Shown here piece by piece: positions 41,754 through 54,301 of a stretch of DNA of 64,000 nt (the stretch's first letter is position 1; the number at the start of each line of letters is the position of its first letter). The notes below the pieces were generated by a model. That model saw nothing but the letters and a program-made list of their open reading frames with translations, did no database searches and was not told the origin of the DNA. A program made the translations under genes and the position numbers. Source of the stretch: Planococcus liqunii (GTDB lineage: Bacteria > Bacillota > Bacilli > Bacillales_A > Planococcaceae); the NCBI RefSeq assembly GCF_030413595.1, contig NZ_CP129238.1, positions 1 to 64,000 on the forward strand. The letters run 5' to 3'.

Positions 41754-41956
41754 GTGTTCCTAAAAACGCTTGATGCGTGAAGCAATAAAGAGAAACTTCA
41801 ACCGGTGGGGATTTTTCATTCCTCGCCGGTTGGCAGTTGATCCAAATGAACGTTTATGGACAGTTCGTCTCCGTTATATAGGGATAAATAATAGAGGAAT
41901 CCCGTGCTCCGTCTGGAACACGGGATTTTTTACAAAGGCTGAATGAAGGTGAAAGT
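41754..41956 (+). terminator. Spacer after darA with hairpin and terminator
   Basis: A hairpin CAACCGG (about 41801) / CCGGTTG (about 41833) has an AT-rich loop. A second stem ATCCCGTG (41898) / CACGGGAT followed by TTTTTTA ends near 41932 and looks like a true terminator. The yaaR gene found here in B. subtilis is absent. Confidence 0.7.
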
Positions 41957-42949
41957 GTGCAAAAGACCATCGAAGAATTCCAGGAAATGCAGCCGGTCGT
42001 CATGAAAAGGCTCCAAGGCGCATATGCAAAAGATCGATTGGCCCACGCTTATTTGTTTGAAGGGCCGGCAGGGTCAGGCGTAACGGAAGTGACGCACTTT
42101 TTTGTAAAATTGCTGCTTTGTGAAAATCCGGCAGAAAATGTTCCATGTGAAACATGCCGAAGCTGCCAGCTTTACAATTCAGGAAACCATCCGAGCATCG
42201 TATTCATTGAGCCGGATGGCCAAAACATCAAAATCGATCAAATACGTGAATTGATTTTCAATATGAATAAAACGGGTTTTAGTACAGGCCGTAAAATATA
42301 TGTGATTCAAGATGCAGACCGTATGAACAACGCCTCTGCCAATGCATTGCTGAAGTTTTTAGAAGAACCGGAAATGAACGTCACGGCGATTTTGCTGACG
42401 GAGCGCTTGAATGCCATCATGACAACGATTCGTTCGCGCTGCCAGCTGGTGTCATTTCAGCCGCTGTCACGGCCGAAAATGATGGAACGGCTAATCGGCG
42501 GCGGCATGACGGCATCACTCGCCGCGACGGTCAGCATGCTGACGCAAAACTTGGACGAGGCAAAAGAGCTGGCTGCGGATGAAGCTTTCATTCAACAGCG
42601 CAAAGTTGTGTTAAAATTAGTGGAAGCTGTAAACAGCAATGTCCATGAAGCTCTTTTGTTGCTGCAATCGGACTGGCTTCCGGTATTTAAAGAAAAAGAA
42701 GATACCGAAAGAGGGCTCGACATGTTATTATTTGCATATCGGGACATCGCTTCGGTAAAAGCGGGTCTTGAAACTGCTCGAACTTATCCAGATATGGATG
42801 AACTATGGAAACAGATGGCGCTTCAGCGTTCATATCCCGTGCTTTCCAAGCAATTGCAGGCTGTTTTGCAGGCCAAACAGCAATTGCCGCGCAATATGAA
42901 CCGAACGCTGCTGATGGAGCAGTTAATGCTGAACCTGCAGGAGGGATAA
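41957..42949 (+). CDS. holB: DNA polymerase III delta-prime subunit
   Basis: HolB is the stator of the clamp loader with DnaX and HolA. The 330-residue protein resembles the DnaX ATPase fold: FEGPAGSGVTEV takes the P-loop place but lacks the Lys-Thr/Ser needed for ATP, as usual for delta-prime. A zinc site (CENPAENVPCETCRSC) and NNASANALLKFLEEP with an SRC-type arginine finger region (IRSRCQLVSF) follow. GTG 41957 follows GAAGGTGA. Four bases separate it from ricT, implying coupling. Confidence 0.95.
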   Translation: MQKTIEEFQEMQPVVMKRLQGAYAKDRLAHAYLFEGPAGSGVTEVTHFFVKLLLCENPAENVPCETCRSCQLYNSGNHPSIVFIEPDGQNIKIDQIRELIFNMNKTGFSTGRKIYVIQDADRMNNASANALLKFLEEPEMNVTAILLTERLNAIMTTIRSRCQLVSFQPLSRPKMMERLIGGGMTASLAATVSMLTQNLDEAKELAADEAFIQQRKVVLKLVEAVNSNVHEALLLLQSDWLPVFKEKEDTERGLDMLLFAYRDIASVKAGLETARTYPDMDELWKQMALQRSYPVLSKQLQAVLQAKQQLPRNMNRTLLMEQLMLNLQEG

Positions 42950-42953
42950 GCAA

Positions 42954-43766
42954 GTGTACAATGTAATTGGTGTCCGCTTTAAGAAAGCGGGTAAAATATA
43001 TTATTTCGACCCTGGCGAGTTTGCGATCCAAAAAGACGATTACGTCATCGTAGAAACGGCAAGAGGGATTGAATACGGCAAAGTTGTCGTGCCGGTTAAA
43101 ACAGTGGAGGAGCACGATGTTGTGCTTCCCTTAAAACAAGTGGTCCGTGTTGCAAGTGAACGGGACCGCCAGCAAGTAGAGGAAAACCGCTTGGAAGCCG
43201 GACGTGCTTTTGAGATGGGAACGCAAAAAATTGAAGAGCACCGGCTGGAAATGAAGCTGGTGGACGTGGAATACACATTTGACCGCAATAAAGTCATCTT
43301 TTATTTCACCGCAGAAGGGCGTGTCGACTTCCGCAACCTGGTGAAAGATTTAGCTTCTATTTTCCGGACGCGCATCGAATTGCGCCAAATCGGCGTACGG
43401 GATGAAGCAAAAATGCTGGGAGGCATCGGCCCTTGCGGACGGATGTTGTGCTGTTCGACGTTTTTAGGTGATTTTGAGCCGGTGTCGATCAAAATGGCGA
43501 AAGACCAGAATTTATCGCTAAATCCTTCGAAAATCTCCGGGTTATGTGGACGCTTGATGTGCTGCCTGAAATACGAGAACGATGAATACGAAACGGCGAA
43601 AAAAGAAATGCCGGACGTTGGCACCCGGGTTTCTACGCCTGATGGCGATGGCCGTGTCGTAGGCATGAATATATTGGAACGTGTGTTAAAAATTCGCTTA
43701 ACTGAGCAGGAACAGACATTAGAATACTCATTAAGTGAGATAATGGGCCAAGGAACGAGAGCGTGA
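42954..43766 (+). CDS. ricT: RicT/YaaT, PSP1-domain RNase Y complex subunit
   Basis: RicT (YaaT) forms the Y-complex with RicA and RicF, which directs RNase Y cuts in mRNA and influences development and competence in B. subtilis. The 270-residue protein shows VIVETARGIEYGKVV. The cysteine-rich centre GGIGPCGRMLCCSTFL and SGLCGRLMCCLKYEND supplies the Fe-S ligands of the complex. GTG 42954 is preceded by AGGAGGG at the end of holB. Its presence in a likely non-sporulator fits a role beyond sporulation. Confidence 0.95.
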   Translation: MYNVIGVRFKKAGKIYYFDPGEFAIQKDDYVIVETARGIEYGKVVVPVKTVEEHDVVLPLKQVVRVASERDRQQVEENRLEAGRAFEMGTQKIEEHRLEMKLVDVEYTFDRNKVIFYFTAEGRVDFRNLVKDLASIFRTRIELRQIGVRDEAKMLGGIGPCGRMLCCSTFLGDFEPVSIKMAKDQNLSLNPSKISGLCGRLMCCLKYENDEYETAKKEMPDVGTRVSTPDGDGRVVGMNILERVLKIRLTEQEQTLEYSLSEIMGQGTRA

Positions 43767-43777
43767 GGTGGTTTTAA

Positions 43778-44137
43778 GTGAAAGAGAAAAACTTTTTGGA
43801 CACGGTTATGGATTTTGAGCAGCAGCTCGAATCCATCCAAGAACAGTTTCGGGAATTGAAAGCCGTAGTTGCCCATACGATGGAAGAACATCATGCGCTG
43901 CAATTGGAGAACCATCATTTGCGTGCGCGTTTGGATGAACTCCATCAAGCGGTTCCGGAAACAGCTGCGGTGGATCCGATAAAATTGAAAAAAGCAGCTA
44001 TGGATATCGGAGAAGGCTACGATAACTTGGCGCGTTTGTACCACGAAGGCTATCATGTGTGCCATGTACATTTCGGCAGCTCAAGAAAAGGCGACGACTG
44101 CCTGTTTTGTTTATCCTTCTTAAACAAACAAAACTAA
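43778..44137 (+). CDS. yabA: Replication initiation control protein YabA
   Basis: YabA limits over-initiation by binding DnaA and DnaN. The 119-residue protein has an N-terminal coiled coil for tetramerisation (about 8-60, heptads with many Glu/Leu). A C-terminal zinc domain follows with [17 protein letters not shown] (Cys/His ligands). GTG 43778 follows GAGGTGGTT. The 3' end is followed at once by a repeat element at 44135. Together with dnaA, dnaN and dnaX it makes the window's replication-control set. Confidence 0.95.
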   Translation: MKEKNFLDTVMDFEQQLESIQEQFRELKAVVAHTMEEHHALQLENHHLRARLDELHQAVPETAAVDPIKLKKAAMDIGEGYDNLARLYHEGYHVCHVHFGSSRKGDDCLFCLSFLNKQN

Positions 44138-44278
44138 AGAAAAGCGGAAGCGCCTGGGCAGCTCCGAACAGCTTAAGGCAGACTGCCGAAGCGGCGCTCT
44201 TTGCCGCACAGGCGGGCTGCTTTAAGACCCGAGGAGCTAGGCGCTGCAGCTGGACATAAAGAAAAGCGGAAGCGCCTG
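44135..44278. repeat. Interspersed palindromic repeat (Bacillales GGAAGCGCCT type)
   Basis: The 22-base unit TAAAGAAAAGCGGAAGCGCC(TG) occurs at 44135-44156 and again at 44257-44278. Between them is a full element of about 120 bases whose ends mirror each other: AGCGCCTGGGCAGCTCC on the left and GGAGCTAGGCGCTGCAG on the right. The second unit looks like the start of another, truncated copy. From memory, elements with these ends recur in Bacillaceae intergenic regions. No protein is encoded. It separates yabA from yabB. Confidence 0.75.
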
Positions 44279-44367
44279 AGACCTGGGTGCTAGAGCAAAA
44301 ACAAACAGAAAAGGCTTCCGACACTCCGTGTGGCGGCAGCCTTTTCCTGTGTATCGGAGGTGAAAAA

Positions 44368-45105
44368 ATGTTGTTGGACGACGAAAGACTCGATTATTTG
44401 CTGGCGGAAGACTTGCGCATCATACAAAGCCCATCGGTATTTTCCTTTTCCCTCGATGCCGTCTTGTTGGCGCGTTTTGCTTACATGCCGTTAAAGCGGG
44501 GAAAAATTGTCGATTTGTGCACAGGCAACGGAGCTATCCCGTTGTTTTTAAGCGCACGGACAGAAGCTGCCATCATCGGAGTGGAACTTCAGGAACGGCT
44601 TGTTCACATGGCCCAAAGAAGCGTCGAATACAATGGGCTTGAAGAACAAATTCAGATTATTGAAGGGGACGTGAAGGAAATTCCTGCACGCCTTGGAATT
44701 GAAAAATATGATGTGGTGACATGCAATCCCCCTTATTTCCCTGCGCATGAATTGAGCGACAAAAACCTCAGTGAACATATGGCCATTGCCCGCCATGAAC
44801 TCCATTTAACATTGGACGAATCGGTCCAGGCAGCCAGCAAATTGTTGAAACAGGGAGGCAAAGCCGCTTTTGTGCACCGTTCCGGACGCCTGATTGACAT
44901 CATCACCGCCATGCGTGCCAACCGGCTGGAGCCGAAACGGGTCCGCTTGGTGTATCCGAAAGCGGGAAAAGAAGCGAATACGTTATTGATCGAAGGAATC
45001 AAAGATGGCAAGCCGGACTTGAAAATTCTGCCGCCGCTGATTGTATACGGAGAAAACGGGGAATATACAGAAGAAGTGAGAGAACTGCTTTATGGAAACG
45101 AATAA
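44368..45105 (+). CDS. yabB: YabB, tRNA1(Val) adenine methyltransferase-like protein
   Basis: A class-I SAM methyltransferase of the TrmN6/YfiC type, thought to modify tRNA. The 245-residue protein starts [20 protein letters not shown], has [15 protein letters not shown] for SAM and the catalytic NPPYF motif for N6-adenine methylation. ATG 44368 follows a perfect GGAGGTGA; the longer frame back to 44287 runs through repeat-derived sequence and is not real. It overlaps yazA by 14 bases. Confidence 0.9.
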   Translation: MLLDDERLDYLLAEDLRIIQSPSVFSFSLDAVLLARFAYMPLKRGKIVDLCTGNGAIPLFLSARTEAAIIGVELQERLVHMAQRSVEYNGLEEQIQIIEGDVKEIPARLGIEKYDVVTCNPPYFPAHELSDKNLSEHMAIARHELHLTLDESVQAASKLLKQGGKAAFVHRSGRLIDIITAMRANRLEPKRVRLVYPKAGKEANTLLIEGIKDGKPDLKILPPLIVYGENGEYTEEVRELLYGNE

Positions 45106-45361
45106 CCATTATTTTTATGTCCTTGAATGTGCCGATGGGTCCTACTATGCAGGATACACCAACGATCTGCAAAAACGGCTGGAAGCCCATAACGCAGGAA
45201 AAGGGGCGAAATACACACGAGCCAAAGGTCCGGTCGAAATGATTCACCACGAAAGTTTCGAGACGAAATCCGCTGCGATGAAAGCGGAATATGCCTTCAA
45301 GCAATTATCAAAACCACAAAAAATGCACTACATTGCTGAAGGAAAGGAAGATGGCAAATGA
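45092..45361 (+). CDS. yazA: GIY-YIG domain nuclease-like protein YazA
   Basis: An 89-residue single GIY-YIG domain of the UPF0213 type. [19 protein letters not shown] gives the Tyr pair, Arg lies in [11 protein letters not shown], and Glu in [12 protein letters not shown]. Function is not established; a structure-specific nuclease role is assumed from the fold. The ATG lies inside yabB and the end overlaps rsmI by four bases (ATGA), so yabB-yazA-rsmI form one coupled unit. Confidence 0.93.
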   Translation: METNNHYFYVLECADGSYYAGYTNDLQKRLEAHNAGKGAKYTRAKGPVEMIHHESFETKSAAMKAEYAFKQLSKPQKMHYIAEGKEDGK

Positions 45362-46227
45362 AATCCCAAAAAAGCTTCATGGAAAACAAAGCAACTCTGT
45401 ACTTAGTAGCGACGCCGATCGGCAACTTGGAAGACATGACCGTACGGGCAATCCGCGTCTTAAAAGAAGTGGATGTCATAGCCGCAGAAGACACCCGCAA
45501 CACAAAAAACCTGTGCAATTATTTTGATATCCAAACCAAACTGGTCAGCTACCATGAGCATAACCAGGACAGCGGAGGTTTTAAAATTCTTTCTTACTTG
45601 AACGAAGGCAAGTCCGTAGCGTTAGTAAGCGACGCCGGCATGCCCTGCATTTCCGATCCCGGCGAGGATATCGTGCGGCGGGTGGTGGAGGAAGATTATC
45701 CGGTCGTCCCGGTTCCGGGAGCAAATGCCGCACTCAGTGCCTTGATCGCCTCCGGCATCGCACCGCAGCCGTTTCTGTTTTATGGATTTTTGTCGCGCCA
45801 CAAGAAAGACCGCCAAGCAGAATTGGAAACCTTGAGCCAAAAAGAAGAGACGCTGATTTTCTACGAAGCGCCTCACCGGTTAAAAGACAGTTTAAAAAGC
45901 ATCCAAAAAGCCTTTGGCGATGACCGGAAAATCACCTTGGCGCGGGAAGTTACAAAGAAATTTGAAGAATTTTTGCGGGGAACTGTGGAAGAAGCCGTCG
46001 AATGGGCAGAAGCCAATACTATACGAGGAGAATTTTGCCTTGTCCTGGAAGGGAATGCTTCGCCGGATGTCGCAGAAATCGAGCAATGGTGGGAGCATTT
46101 GTCTATTGCCGACCATGTCACAGAGCTAATGGAGAAAAAGCAGTTGACGTCCAAAGAGGCCATTAAACAAGTGTCGCATGAGCGGAATTTGCCAAAGCGT
46201 GAAGTTTATCAAGCCTATCATGTTTAA
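45358..46227 (+). CDS. rsmI: 16S rRNA 2'-O-methyltransferase RsmI
   Basis: RsmI methylates the ribose of C1402 in 16S rRNA. The 289-residue protein of the tetrapyrrole-methylase fold has TLYLVATPIGNLEDMTVRA. AEDTRNTKNL, LVSDAGMPCISDPG and the SAM-binding VPVPGANAALSALIASG follow. ATG 45358 overlaps the yazA stop and follows AAGGAAG; Met 8 is an alternative. A convergent terminator follows before abrB. Confidence 0.96.
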   Translation: MKSQKSFMENKATLYLVATPIGNLEDMTVRAIRVLKEVDVIAAEDTRNTKNLCNYFDIQTKLVSYHEHNQDSGGFKILSYLNEGKSVALVSDAGMPCISDPGEDIVRRVVEEDYPVVPVPGANAALSALIASGIAPQPFLFYGFLSRHKKDRQAELETLSQKEETLIFYEAPHRLKDSLKSIQKAFGDDRKITLAREVTKKFEEFLRGTVEEAVEWAEANTIRGEFCLVLEGNASPDVAEIEQWWEHLSIADHVTELMEKKQLTSKEAIKQVSHERNLPKREVYQAYHV

Positions 46228-46239
46228 AAAGTACAATGC

Positions 46240-46275
46240 AAAAAACCGGAACGCAATAGCGCTCCGGTTTTTATT
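46240..46275. terminator. Bidirectional terminator between rsmI and abrB
   Basis: Stem AAAACCGGA.. (about 46241) / TCCGGTTTTT (about 46263) has an interior GCGC-type loop. A and T runs on both sides serve rsmI on plus and abrB on minus. Confidence 0.85.
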
Positions 46276-46283
46276 GGCTTGAC

Positions 46284-46562
46284 TTACTTTTTCAAGTTAT
46301 TTTGAATTTCTTTTACCAGCATTTCTGCGCCTTCAGGGCTTAGGATCAACTTGCCGCCAACCAGCTGCATGTTGTCGTCCGATACTTCACCTGTTACGGC
46401 ACAAGTCATATTTGGCAAATACTTTTTCAAGATAATTTTATCGTCATCAACGTAAATTTCCAATGCATCTTTCTCTGCAATTCCTAAAGTACGGCGCAAT
46501 TCAATTGGAATCACCACACGGCCTAATTCGTCAACTTTACGTACAATTCCTGTCGATTTCAT
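46284..46562 (-). CDS. abrB: Transition-state regulator AbrB
   Basis: AbrB is a global DNA-binding repressor of stationary-phase genes in Bacillus. The 92-residue product has the SpoVT/AbrB swapped-hairpin domain MKSTGIVRKVDELGRVVIPI with RRTLGIAEKDALEIYVD. The C-terminal part holds the single conserved Cys (MTCAVTGE). The minus-strand start follows AAGGGAG. In B. subtilis the gene is repressed by Spo0A and by itself. It is kept here although spore genes around it are gone. Confidence 0.96.
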   Translation of the reverse strand: MKSTGIVRKVDELGRVVIPIELRRTLGIAEKDALEIYVDDDKIILKKYLPNMTCAVTGEVSDDNMQLVGGKLILSPEGAEMLVKEIQNNLKK

Positions 46563-48864
<2,302 letters not shown>

Positions 48865-48890
48865 AATATAAGTTGTTTAAAGCAATTTGG

Positions 48891-48925
48891 AAGGGGCTGT
48901 CTACTCGACAGTCCTTTTTATTTTG
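48891..48925 (+). terminator. Terminator after metG
   Basis: Stem GGCTGTC / GACAGTCC with loop TACTC and one bulge is followed by TTTTTATTTT. Its arms closely resemble the hairpin after ctc at 59255. Confidence 0.8.
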
Positions 48926-48960
48926 GATTTTATTAGGGGAAATAGGCCATTATCAATTAA

Positions 48961-48995
48961 TTTGTTATCTAAATAACATGTTTTGTTATCTAAAT
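48961..48995. repeat. Operator-like direct repeat upstream of tatD
   Basis: TTTGTTATCTAAAT occurs at 48961-48974 and 48982-48995, 21 bases apart (two helical turns). The first copy extends to the palindrome GTTATCTAAATAAC. This spacing suits a DNA-binding protein on one face, but no regulator is known to me. Confidence 0.5.
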
Positions 48996-49064
48996 GTAAT
49001 ATTGGTGTGAAGAAAGAAACGAAGGAAACGATTAAAATAAGGTTTAATGTGAGGAGAGAGCGTT

Positions 49065-49835
49065 ATGTTCATTGATACCCATGTCCATTTAAATGCAGAC
49101 CAGTACGACGAAGATTTAAATGAAGTAATCGACAGAGCTTTAGAAAACAATGTTACAAAAATGATTGTCATTGGGTTTGATCGCAAAACGATTGAACGTG
49201 CAATGGAGCTTGCCGAGAAACATGAGTTTATATATGCCGTAGTCGGATGGCATCCGGTTGATGCCAATGATTGCACAGAAGAAGATTTAAAATGGATCGA
49301 AGAATTGGCTGCCCACGACAAAGTAGTCGGCATCGGCGAAACCGGATTGGATTACTACTGGGATAAATCACCGAAAGAAATCCAGCAGGAAGTGTTCCGC
49401 AAGCAAATCCGGCTCGCGAAAAAAGTCCAGTTGCCGATCATCATCCACAACCGCGAAGCCACGGAAGACGTGCTGCGTATTTTGAAAGAAGAAAATGCCC
49501 ATGAAGTAGGAGGCGTCATGCACTGCTTTGGCGGCAGCGTTGAAACAGCGCGCGAAAGCATCGCCATGAACTTTATGATTTCACTTGGCGGACCGGTTAC
49601 GTTTAAAAATGCCAAAAAGCCAAAAGAGGTAGCAACAGAAATTTCCTTGGATCACTTGATGATAGAAACGGATGCACCGTATCTTGCACCGCATCCTTAC
49701 CGGGGAAAACGCAATGAACCATCTTATGTCCCACTTGTCGCGGAAGAAATTGCCCGTTTAAAAGGCATTTCGGTAGAAGAAGTCGGCCGCATCACGACAC
49801 GGAACGCAGAGCAGTTTTTCAAGCTCAGCCAATAA
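49065..49835 (+). CDS. tatD: TatD-family metal-dependent DNase
   Basis: A 256-residue TIM-barrel hydrolase. Metal ligands are visible: FIDTHVHLNADQYDED (HxH), GIGETGLDYYW (Glu), IIHNREA and GGVMHCFGG (His), and the Asp in MIETDAPYLAPHPYRGKRN. TatD proteins act as 3'-5' DNases or in quality control; the Bacillales yabD copy is uncharacterised. ATG follows GAGGAGAG. Located between metG and yabE as in Bacillus. Confidence 0.95.
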   Translation: MFIDTHVHLNADQYDEDLNEVIDRALENNVTKMIVIGFDRKTIERAMELAEKHEFIYAVVGWHPVDANDCTEEDLKWIEELAAHDKVVGIGETGLDYYWDKSPKEIQQEVFRKQIRLAKKVQLPIIIHNREATEDVLRILKEENAHEVGGVMHCFGGSVETARESIAMNFMISLGGPVTFKNAKKPKEVATEISLDHLMIETDAPYLAPHPYRGKRNEPSYVPLVAEEIARLKGISVEEVGRITTRNAEQFFKLSQ

Positions 49836-49863
49836 TCATTAAAAGAAAACAAGCTCATTTTGT

Positions 49864-49892
49864 TTGACACAGTAAAATCGAGTCTATATAAT
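49864..49892 (+). promoter_or_regulatory. Consensus sigma-A promoter of yabE
   Basis: TTGACA (49864-49869), exactly 17 bases, TATAAT (49887-49892): both boxes are perfect, predicting strong transcription about 30 bases before the start codon. Confidence 0.92.
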
Positions 49893-49920
49893 CACTCAGG
49901 TGAATGAGGAGGAGTTATTT

Positions 49921-51267
49921 TTGACGAAGAATCTAGAAAATAATAACAAGAAATCAAGTTTATATAGTGGGAAATCTTTAGTGGTGGCGATTGCCACTGT
50001 TTTAATGTTTGCGGCTGTTTTGACGTTTGCCATTTATGAAGGCACAAAAAACACGGTAAAAATGACAGCAAACGGCGAAACAACGGAAGTCAAAACCCAT
50101 GCCGACACAATTGGAGCATTTTTAGAAGAACAGGAGATTCAAGTAGGGAAAGACGATTACTTGAGCCATTCTGCAGATGCGGCCATTAAAGAAGACGTAG
50201 CACTTGAATGGGATGAGGCAGAACAATACACGGTATCAGTTGACGGCAAAGAAACGGCGGCTTGGACAACGGAGAATACCGTGAAGGAAATTTTAGCAAA
50301 AGCGAATGTTGAAGTGACAGAACATGATAAAATTACGCCTGCATTAGAAGAAGAAGTAGATGAGGATACAGCGATTTCTGTTGAAAAAGCCTATGAGGTA
50401 ACACTTGTCGACGGCTTGAAAGAGAAAAAGGTATGGTCCACTTCGACTACGGTCGCTGACTTTTTAAAGCAGAACAAAATTACGCTAGGCGAACTTGATC
50501 GGGTTGAAAACGGAATGGATGAAAAAGTGGTTCCGAATTCCAAAGTCCAAGTGGTTCGTGTAGAAAAGGTCACCGATGTAGTGGAGGATTCTGTGAAATT
50601 TGCAGTAGAAACGAAGAAAGATTCCGGTTTATTGAAAGGACAGGAAAAACTTGTCCAAAAAGGCCAAAATGGCGTTGTAGCTAAAACCTACGAAGTAGTA
50701 AAAGAAAACGGCAAAGAAGTAAAACGCGCTCTTAAGAGCGAAAAAACGGTGAAAGCCCCGACGAAGCAAGTAAAAGCGGTAGGCACTAAAGTAATGGTTG
50801 CCAGCGCATCACGCGGCACAACTGCCAAAGCAACAGCGAAAAAAGAAACAGCAGCTCCAGTCCAGGTAGCAGCTGCCAAAAAAGAAGCACCTGCTAAAGC
50901 AGCAGAACCTGCGAAAAAAGCAGAGCCTTCAAGAAAAGCTTCTGCAGCATCTACAACAGCTGCAGCACCATCAGGCGGCAAAGAGTTCTATGTATCAGCA
51001 ACGGCTTATACAGCTAGCTGTGCAGGATGCTCAGGCATTACAGCAACAGGCATCAACTTGAAAGCCAACCCTGGCCTTAAAGTCATTGCGGTTGACCCGA
51101 ATGTCATTCCCCTTGGTTCGAAAGTGTATGTGGAAGGATATGGCTATGCAGTGGCGGGAGATACAGGCGGTGCAATCAAAGGAAACAAAATTGATTTGTT
51201 CGTTGCCAACCACTCAGATGCGATCGCATTTGGGCGCAAGCAAGTGAAAGTAACCGTCTTAAATTAA
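49921..51267 (+). CDS. yabE: Cell-wall protein YabE with G5 and 3D domains
   Basis: A secreted or membrane-anchored 448-residue protein related to resuscitation-promoting (Sps) wall hydrolases. One N-terminal membrane segment (about 19-38) is followed by DUF348-type repeats (about 45-225) and a G5 domain (about 215-290). An Ala/Lys-rich linker (about 295-355) comes next. The C-terminal 3D domain has its three Asp in AVDPNVIP, GDTGGAI and KIDLFV. The 3D domain is a lytic-transglycosylase-like wall enzyme. I chose TTG 49921, eight bases after GAGGAGG, instead of GTG 49900, which precedes that site. In B. subtilis yabE is restrained by a sigma-ECF antisense RNA; none was evident here. Confidence 0.93.
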   Translation: MTKNLENNNKKSSLYSGKSLVVAIATVLMFAAVLTFAIYEGTKNTVKMTANGETTEVKTHADTIGAFLEEQEIQVGKDDYLSHSADAAIKEDVALEWDEAEQYTVSVDGKETAAWTTENTVKEILAKANVEVTEHDKITPALEEEVDEDTAISVEKAYEVTLVDGLKEKKVWSTSTTVADFLKQNKITLGELDRVENGMDEKVVPNSKVQVVRVEKVTDVVEDSVKFAVETKKDSGLLKGQEKLVQKGQNGVVAKTYEVVKENGKEVKRALKSEKTVKAPTKQVKAVGTKVMVASASRGTTAKATAKKETAAPVQVAAAKKEAPAKAAEPAKKAEPSRKASAASTTAAAPSGGKEFYVSATAYTASCAGCSGITATGINLKANPGLKVIAVDPNVIPLGSKVYVEGYGYAVAGDTGGAIKGNKIDLFVANHSDAIAFGRKQVKVTVLN

Positions 51268-51376
51268 TACATGGCAGATGGTCAAGGCTTTCTTGGGAAT
51301 TCCCGGGAAAGCCTTTTACTATTTTACCCGGCTGTGTATAAAATAAAACAAGAATCGCGGGAAAAGAGGAACAACA

Positions 51377-52812
<1,436 letters not shown>

Positions 52813-52880
52813 AACCTTTCATTTTGTTACAGTTATGGCACATCTTTTTGAATCCGCCAGGTATTTCGGATAAAAAAATA

Positions 52881-52950
52881 TTGACATCTTATGCACTACG
52901 CTGATAAAATTAGAAATTTACTTGACTGGACGGTCAGTTTCTGGTAGACT
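52881..52950 (+). promoter_or_regulatory. Tandem sigma-A promoters of veg
   Basis: Distal: TTGACA (52881-52886), 18 bases, TAAAAT (52905-52910). Proximal: TTGACT (52922-52927), 17 bases, TAGACT (52945-52950). The veg promoter of B. subtilis is a known strong sigma-A promoter. Confidence 0.85.
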
Positions 52951-52975
52951 TTGTCTATAGTGAGGTGTAGACAAG

Positions 52976-53239
52976 ATGCCCAAAACTTTGGCGGATATTA
53001 AAAAATCGTTGGACCTACATATTGGTAAACGGTTGATTTTAAAGGCAAATGGAGGACGTAAGAAAACGGTCGAACGCGCCGGAATCTTGCGAGAAACGTA
53101 TCACTCGGTGTTCGTAATTGAACTTGATCAAGATGAGCATTCATTTGAACGCGTGTCTTACAGCTACGCAGACATCCTGACAGAAGCAGTGGAAATTGTT
53201 GTCTATGAAGGAACAGAAGAAGAACTTGTTGTTAAATAA
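52976..53239 (+). CDS. veg: Veg protein (biofilm-formation stimulator)
   Basis: An 87-residue Veg protein: [20 protein letters not shown], then [20 protein letters not shown] and a short beta-rich end. In B. subtilis Veg raises matrix-gene expression by opposing SinR; the mechanism is not fully clear. Start ATG follows GTGAGGTGTAG. It is flanked by a strong promoter pair and a strong terminator, so it is a single-gene unit. The neighbouring spore gene sspF of Bacillus is absent. Confidence 0.95.
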   Translation: MPKTLADIKKSLDLHIGKRLILKANGGRKKTVERAGILRETYHSVFVIELDQDEHSFERVSYSYADILTEAVEIVVYEGTEEELVVK

Positions 53240-53263
53240 TGAACGGTATTCATATTGTTTTTG

Positions 53264-53305
53264 AAACTCACAGCCCGTTGCTTCAACGGCTGTGAGTTTT
53301 TTTGT
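53264..53305 (+). terminator. Rho-independent terminator after veg
   Basis: A very long stem AAACTCACAGC-CCGTTG / CAACGG-CTGTGAGTTT with a 3-base loop and one bulged C is followed by TTTTTTG. Confidence 0.95.
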
Positions 53306-53381
53306 TTATTTTCTCCATTTTTCCCCAAGCGCACTTCATGTGTTAAAATAATCTTCATCAGAATATAAAGGAGGCAGTGGG

Positions 53382-54245
53382 ATGCTCTACGTGAAGGCGC
53401 CTGCCAAGATCAATTTAACGTTAGATGTTTTACATAAGCGCCCCGATAACTATCATGAGATCGAAATGATCATGACGACAGTCGATTTGGCTGATCGGAT
53501 CGGGTTAAAAGCAACGGAAAGCGGAATCTATATCGAATCCGCAGACCGCTTTGTTCCAAATGATTCCCGCAACTTGGCTTACCAGGCCGCCCAGTTGTTG
53601 AAAGATACGTTTAATATCAAATCCGGGGTCATCATTTCGCTGGACAAACAAATTCCAGTTGCTGCTGGACTGGCAGGAGGAAGCAGCGATGCAGCTGCGA
53701 CTTTAAAAGGCCTGAACCAATTATGGCAATTAAATTTGTCGCTTGATGAACTTGCGGAGCTCGGAGCGAAGATCGGTTCGGACGTATCTTTTTGTGTCTA
53801 CGGCGGAACGGCTTTGGCTAAAGGGCGAGGAGAAATTATTCAAGAGCTTCCTGCACCGCCCAACTGCTGGGTGATTTTAGCAAAACCGACCATTGGGGTT
53901 TCTACTGCGGAAGTATACGGGGCATTCGACGCCAAAAAAGCCGAGCACCCGAATACCCAGGAAATGATCCAAGCGCTTTCCGCCGGCGATTACAATGCGA
54001 TGTGCGCCAACTTAGGCAATGCCTTGGAAAGCGTTACGTTGAATTTGTATCCGGAAGTTGCCCAGATTAAAGAACAGATGAAGAAATTCGGGGCAGATGC
54101 CGTATTGATGAGCGGAAGCGGCCCGACCGTATTTGGGCTTGTACAACAGGAAGCCCGAATCCCGCGCATCTACAACGGCCTTAGAGGTTTTTGTGCCGAA
54201 GTTTACGCTGTCCGCTTGATTGGTGAACGGGAGCCACTTGCTTAA
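53382..54245 (+). CDS. ispE: 4-diphosphocytidyl-2-C-methyl-D-erythritol kinase
   Basis: IspE is the fourth enzyme of the non-mevalonate isoprenoid route. The 287-residue GHMP kinase has [41 protein letters not shown] is the ATP loop and [11 protein letters not shown] the third motif. ATG follows AAGGAGGCAG. The order veg-ispE-purR is as in B. subtilis except that sspF is missing. It shows that this lineage uses the MEP pathway. Confidence 0.97.
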   Translation: MLYVKAPAKINLTLDVLHKRPDNYHEIEMIMTTVDLADRIGLKATESGIYIESADRFVPNDSRNLAYQAAQLLKDTFNIKSGVIISLDKQIPVAAGLAGGSSDAAATLKGLNQLWQLNLSLDELAELGAKIGSDVSFCVYGGTALAKGRGEIIQELPAPPNCWVILAKPTIGVSTAEVYGAFDAKKAEHPNTQEMIQALSAGDYNAMCANLGNALESVTLNLYPEVAQIKEQMKKFGADAVLMSGSGPTVFGLVQQEARIPRIYNGLRGFCAEVYAVRLIGEREPLA

Positions 54246-54301
54246 ATACGTACATTTATGGTAAATTTTCTATAAATCATTCGTATTTAGGAGCGTGTAT
54301 T

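Noticed and set aside
44059..44259. Reading frame through the repeat after yabA
   Set aside because: It is made of the tail of yabA in another frame and repeat DNA.
54246..54301. PurBox pair for purR autoregulation
   Set aside because: One CGAA-like core occurs on the minus strand (near 54280), but I could not find the second, inverted box at the expected distance.
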